Part shown: piece by piece, positions 59,415 to 64,000 of the stretch | How the letters are laid out: each line of letters opens with the position of its first letter | Numbering within the stretch: the stretch's first letter is position 1 | Assembly: GCF_040958095.1 (NCBI RefSeq) | Contig: NC_091156.1 | Location: 19,698,792-19,762,791, forward strand | DNA: 64,000 nt | Origin: Procambarus clarkii | Lineage: Eukaryota > Arthropoda > Malacostraca > Decapoda > Cambaridae | Reading direction: 5' to 3' | Notes under the pieces: generated by a model | Database searches by the model: none | What the model was told of the DNA's origin: nothing | Seen by the model: only the letters and a program-made list of their open reading frames with translations | Made by a program: the position numbers and the translations under genes

Positions 59415-59420
59415 CCAAAG

Positions 59421-60773
<1,353 letters not shown>

Positions 60774-60942
60774 CTATTTAATCCATATACTTCAAATCCA
60801 CTTGGACGAGGATGTATGTGCCTGGACCATGTATTCAAATATGATCTTCCTTCAATGCAACACAGTTAACCATTTTTCACAAAATCTTTGCTGCTTATAG
60901 AGTCTTCGTTATGCAAGTTTTATCACATAAATTCTGACTGAC

Positions 60943-61034
60943 CTTTTCGAAGCTGCTGCTGATCGGAGTAGTTGATACCGATGTCGAGGGCAGCACCAGC
61001 GAGGAGAAGACCCCCGAGGACGGTCAGCACAACA
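60943..61034 (-). CDS. nrf-6-like: nrf-6-like acyltransferase, exon 3 as numbered here (first transmembrane segment)
   Basis: The acceptor CTCCTGCAG|TGT and donor CGAAAAG|GTCAGT bound 92 nt. In the frame that continues into exon 4 it encodes VVLTVLGGLLLAGAALDIGI and NYSDQQQLRKG, the first membrane helix of NRF-6-type proteins (pattern L-x-LLGxLLxxGxxLD). It enters needing two bases of a codon from an upstream exon. The nearest candidate exon upstream (63331-63487) ends on a whole codon, so the two cannot be joined directly. Confidence 0.9.
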
Positions 61035-61189
61035 CTGCAGGAGCAGCAGCGGACATATAGGTATATATATATACTGAGAGCATAACACAACGTGTTGCAA
61101 ATCTACTTATCATTGCATCAGTATAATTTCATTCATATGTAATTCATCCCTTCAGGACAGAGTGTAGTGGATCCAGTGACCAGTCTCTC

Positions 61190-63220
61190 AGTGTGCTGTC
61201 CCCCTACACACAACACTCATACTCAACACAGGACTGAGAGCTGCCCCCCTACACACAACACTCATACTCAACACAGGACTGAGAGCTGCACCACTACACA
61301 CAACACTCATACTCAACACAGGACTGAGAGCTACACCACTACACACAACACTCATACTCAACACAGGACTGAGAGCTACACCACTACACACAACACTCAT
61401 ACTCAACACAGGACTGAGAGCTGCACCACTACACACAACACTCATACTCAACACAGGACTGAGAGCTGCACCACTACACACAACACTCATACTCAACACA
61501 GGACTGAGAGCTGCACCACTACACACAACACTCATACTCAACACAGGACTGAGAGCTACACCACTACACACAACACTCATACTCAACACAGGACTGAGAG
61601 CTGCACCACTACACACAACACTCATACTCAACACAGGACTGAGAGCTGCACCACTACACACAACACTCATACTCAACACAGGACTGAGAGCTACACCACT
61701 ACACACAACACTCATACTCAACACAGGACTGAGAGCTGCACCACTACACACAACACTCATACTCAACACAGGACTGAGAGCTGCACCACTACACACAACA
61801 CTCATACTCAACACAGGACTGAGAGCTGCACCACTACACACATCACTCATACTCAACACAGGACTGAGAGCTACACCACTACACACAACACAGGACTGAG
61901 AGCTGCACCACTACACACAACACTCATACTCAACACAGGACTGAGAGCTGCACCACTACACACAACACAGGACTGAGAGCTGCACCACTACACACAACAC
62001 AGGACTGAGAGCTGCACCACTACACTCAACACAGGACTGAGAGCTGCACCACTACACACAACTCATACTCAACACAGGACTGAGAGCTGCCCCCCTACAC
62101 ACAACACTCATACTCAACACAGGACTGAGAGCTGCACCACTACACACAACACTCATACTCAACACAGGACTGAGAGCTGCCCCCCTACACACATCACTCA
62201 TACTCAACACAGGACTGAGAGCTGCACCACTACACACAACACTCATACTCAACACAGGACTGAGAGCTGCCCCCCTACACACAACACTCATACTCAACAC
62301 AGGACTGAGAGCTACACCACTACACACAACACTCATACTCAACACAGGACTGAGAGCTGCACCACTACACTCAACACAGGACTGAGAGCTGCCCCCCTAC
62401 ACACAACACTCATACGCAACACAGGACTGAGAGCTGCACCACTACACTCAACACAGGACTGAGAGCTGCACCACTACACACAACACTCATACCCAACACA
62501 GGACTGAGAGCTACACCACTACACACAACACTCATACTCAACACAGGACTGAGAGCTGCACCACTACACACAACACTCATACTCAACACAGGACTGAGAG
62601 CTGCACCACTACACACAACACTCATACTCAACACAGGACTGAGAGCTACACCACTACACACAACACTCATACTCAACACAGGACTGAGAGCTGCACCACT
62701 ACACTCAACACAGGACTGAGAGCTGCCCCCCTACACACAACACTCATACTCAACACAGGACTGAGAGCTACACCACTACACACAACACTCATACTCAACA
62801 CAGGACTGAGAGCTGCCCCCCTACACACAACACTCATACTCAACACAGGACTGAGAGCTGCACCACTACACACAACACTCATACTCAACACAGGACTGAG
62901 AGCTGCACCACTACACACAACACTCATACTCAACACAGGACTGAGAGCTGCACCACTACACACAACACTCATACTCAACACAGGACTGAGAGCTACACCA
63001 CTACACACAACACTCATACTCAACACAGGACTGAGAGCTGCACCACTACACACAACACTCATACTCAACACAGGACTGAGAGCTGCACCACTACACACAA
63101 CACTCATACTCAACACAGGACTGAGAGCTACACCACTACACACATCACTCATACTCAACACAGGACTGAGAGCTACACCACTACACTCAACACTCATACT
63201 CAACACAGGACTGAGAGATG
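61190..63220. repeat. 45-bp minisatellite, about 44 copies
   Basis: The unit contains GGACTGAGAGCTGCACCACT and ACACACAACACTCATACTCA. Variants have GCTACACC or GCTGCCCCCC. Shortened units lacking the ACTCATACTCAACACAC part occur near 61888-62060 and 62370-62460. Because 45 is a multiple of three, long open frames appear on both strands. Confidence 0.97.
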
Positions 63221-63330
63221 TAACACAAAATAACACAAAGTAACACATTTTCTGTTCCTGAGTAGTAACTGTTATGTTCTGCTTGGGAATGCCTTCAAAG
63301 TATTCCTGAGTATTTCATATTGCTGTTCAC

Positions 63331-63487
63331 CTCAAGCTGTGCTCTGACTTTTGCCTCAGACGGCTTAGGGAAGACGTCTTGAAGATAGGTGAAGGCTGCC
63401 GATGTCTTTTCTAGAGCTGTGACACATTGTACCAGGCGTCGGCAGCCTTCAGGTACCTTCAAGACATCTCCCTTCAACTGTCTGAGT
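63331..63487 (-). CDS. Candidate coding exon, N-terminal part of the nrf-6-like gene or of a neighbour
   Basis: The acceptor TGACCTTAG|ACT and donor CTTGAG|GTGAAC bound 157 nt. Read in phase with the next upstream exon it encodes LRQLKGDVLKVPEGCRRLVQ, CVTALEKTSAAFTYLQDVF and PKPSEAKVRAQLE, a helical, two-cysteine segment that I do not recognise. It lies in the right place and orientation to precede the acyltransferase exons. Its exit phase (0) conflicts with exon 3, and the NRF domain expected before the first helix is not visible. Confidence 0.5.
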
Positions 63488-63618
63488 CTAAGGTCAGTAC
63501 TAAGACAAGGGGAATTACATCAATTTTCTCTATGTTGAAGGCACAATCAGTCACAAAATAACACTTAGTACCCAAGAAAACCAATAATGTGACACCGCCA
63601 TTAAGCAGGTTGGCTCAC

Positions 63619-63725
63619 ATGACAACAATGTCGGCAGCTTCCAGGGTCTTGGTGTCATTCCTGGTCTGACAGTCAACAGCGGAGGTCTGCTTCCCGAGAG
63701 CGCTCATCCTGGCGTCCAAACTCGC
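63619..63725 (-). CDS. Candidate coding exon upstream of 63331-63487
   Basis: The acceptor TTGGCAG|GCG and donor GTCAT|GTGAGC bound 107 nt. It encodes ASLDARMSALGKQTSAVDCQ and TRNDTKTLEAADIVV, then a split isoleucine codon completed by the next exon. Exit phase 2 matches that exon's entry, which supports both being real. The text looks helical and extracellular. The family is unknown. Confidence 0.5.
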
Positions 63726-63766
63726 CTGCCAACACCAACACTATTAATACGTTAAGCAACTATATA

Positions 63767-63840
63767 TTACCATATATATATATATATATGTGGTAATATG
63801 TACAGTGCCAGTACATATATATATATATGTACTGGCACTG
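63767..63840. repeat. Two adjacent AT-cored palindromes
   Basis: ATTACC...GGTAAT around an AT run (63767-63798), then a perfect 38-bp palindrome at 63803-63840 with arms CAGTGCCAGTACATATATA. Confidence 0.93.
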
Positions 63841-64000
63841 AGAAGCTGACGAAGGGCACCTTAGTGTCTCCTGCACTGTGCACTGGGATAGATTTACCAC
63901 CACTTTCTTGGGTGTCCCAAGTCTTCCTTACAATGGCTATTGGGATTTTACCTCGACCTTTATACTCTCACCATGACCTTTATACTCTCACCATGACCTT
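63841..64000. other. End of window, no exon recognised
   Basis: A 20-bp direct repeat (TTTATACTCTCACCATGACC) occurs at the very end. No coding exon is convincing. Confidence 0.4.

Noticed and set aside
60909..61100. Minus-strand frame with CCPRHRYQLL text over exon 3
   Set aside because: It is the wrong frame of the acyltransferase exon. The hydrophobic frame continues in phase into exon 4 and matches the family.
61167..63248. Open frames over the 45-bp array
   Set aside because: The period is a multiple of three. Variants and shortened units do not preserve a single frame.

Overview
The window is eukaryotic and intron-rich. It is packed with tRNA-derived SINEs, non-LTR retrotransposon fragments and very long tandem repeats. 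The SINE families, the style of the LINE proteins, short TAACC runs and an arthropod-type nrf-6-like gene suggest a decapod crustacean, perhaps a crayfish. This is inference from the sequence; no database was searched.

The main host gene lies on the minus strand from about 61.0 kb down to 31.3 kb. Nine exons encode a multi-pass membrane acyltransferase of the nose-resistant-to-fluoxetine (NRF-6) type, Acyltransferase-3 fold. Each exon has an AG acceptor and a GT donor. The reading phase carries across every junction except one, 38789 to 37455. Two further phase-compatible minus-strand exons at 63.3-63.7 kb could be its N-terminus or part of another gene. The last C-terminal exon was not found. 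One plus-strand candidate first exon, with a signal peptide and cysteines, lies at 26.4 kb.

Layout. 1-26 kb has no convincing host gene. It holds SINEs, broken LINEs (6.8-8.0, 9.7-10.5, 13.3-14.6, 21.2-25.9 kb) and minisatellites (3.3-4.3, 5.1-6.4, 8.3-8.7, 18.2-20.9 kb). 26-31 kb holds SINEs, a 500-base assembly gap (28501-29000) inside a 30-bp tandem array, and two LINE pieces. 31.3-63.7 kb is the nrf-6-like locus. Its introns carry a LINE ORF1 with tandemly duplicated flanks (33.1-36.8 kb), SINE clusters, two MITE-like elements of one family, and a Ty3/gypsy-type LTR retrotransposon (48.9-55.3 kb). That element keeps Gag, protease, integrase and a broken RNase H but has lost its reverse transcriptase. 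The integrase lies upstream of the RNase H remnant, the order known from Gmr1-like elements.

Tandem arrays make up about a fifth of the window. The most unusual observation is that two minisatellites in the nrf-6-like gene appear to grow out of splice sites. One of about 30 copies (46.3-47.2 kb) repeats the last codons of an exon together with its 5' splice donor. Another (57.9-58.3 kb) runs into the 3' splice acceptor of a different exon.
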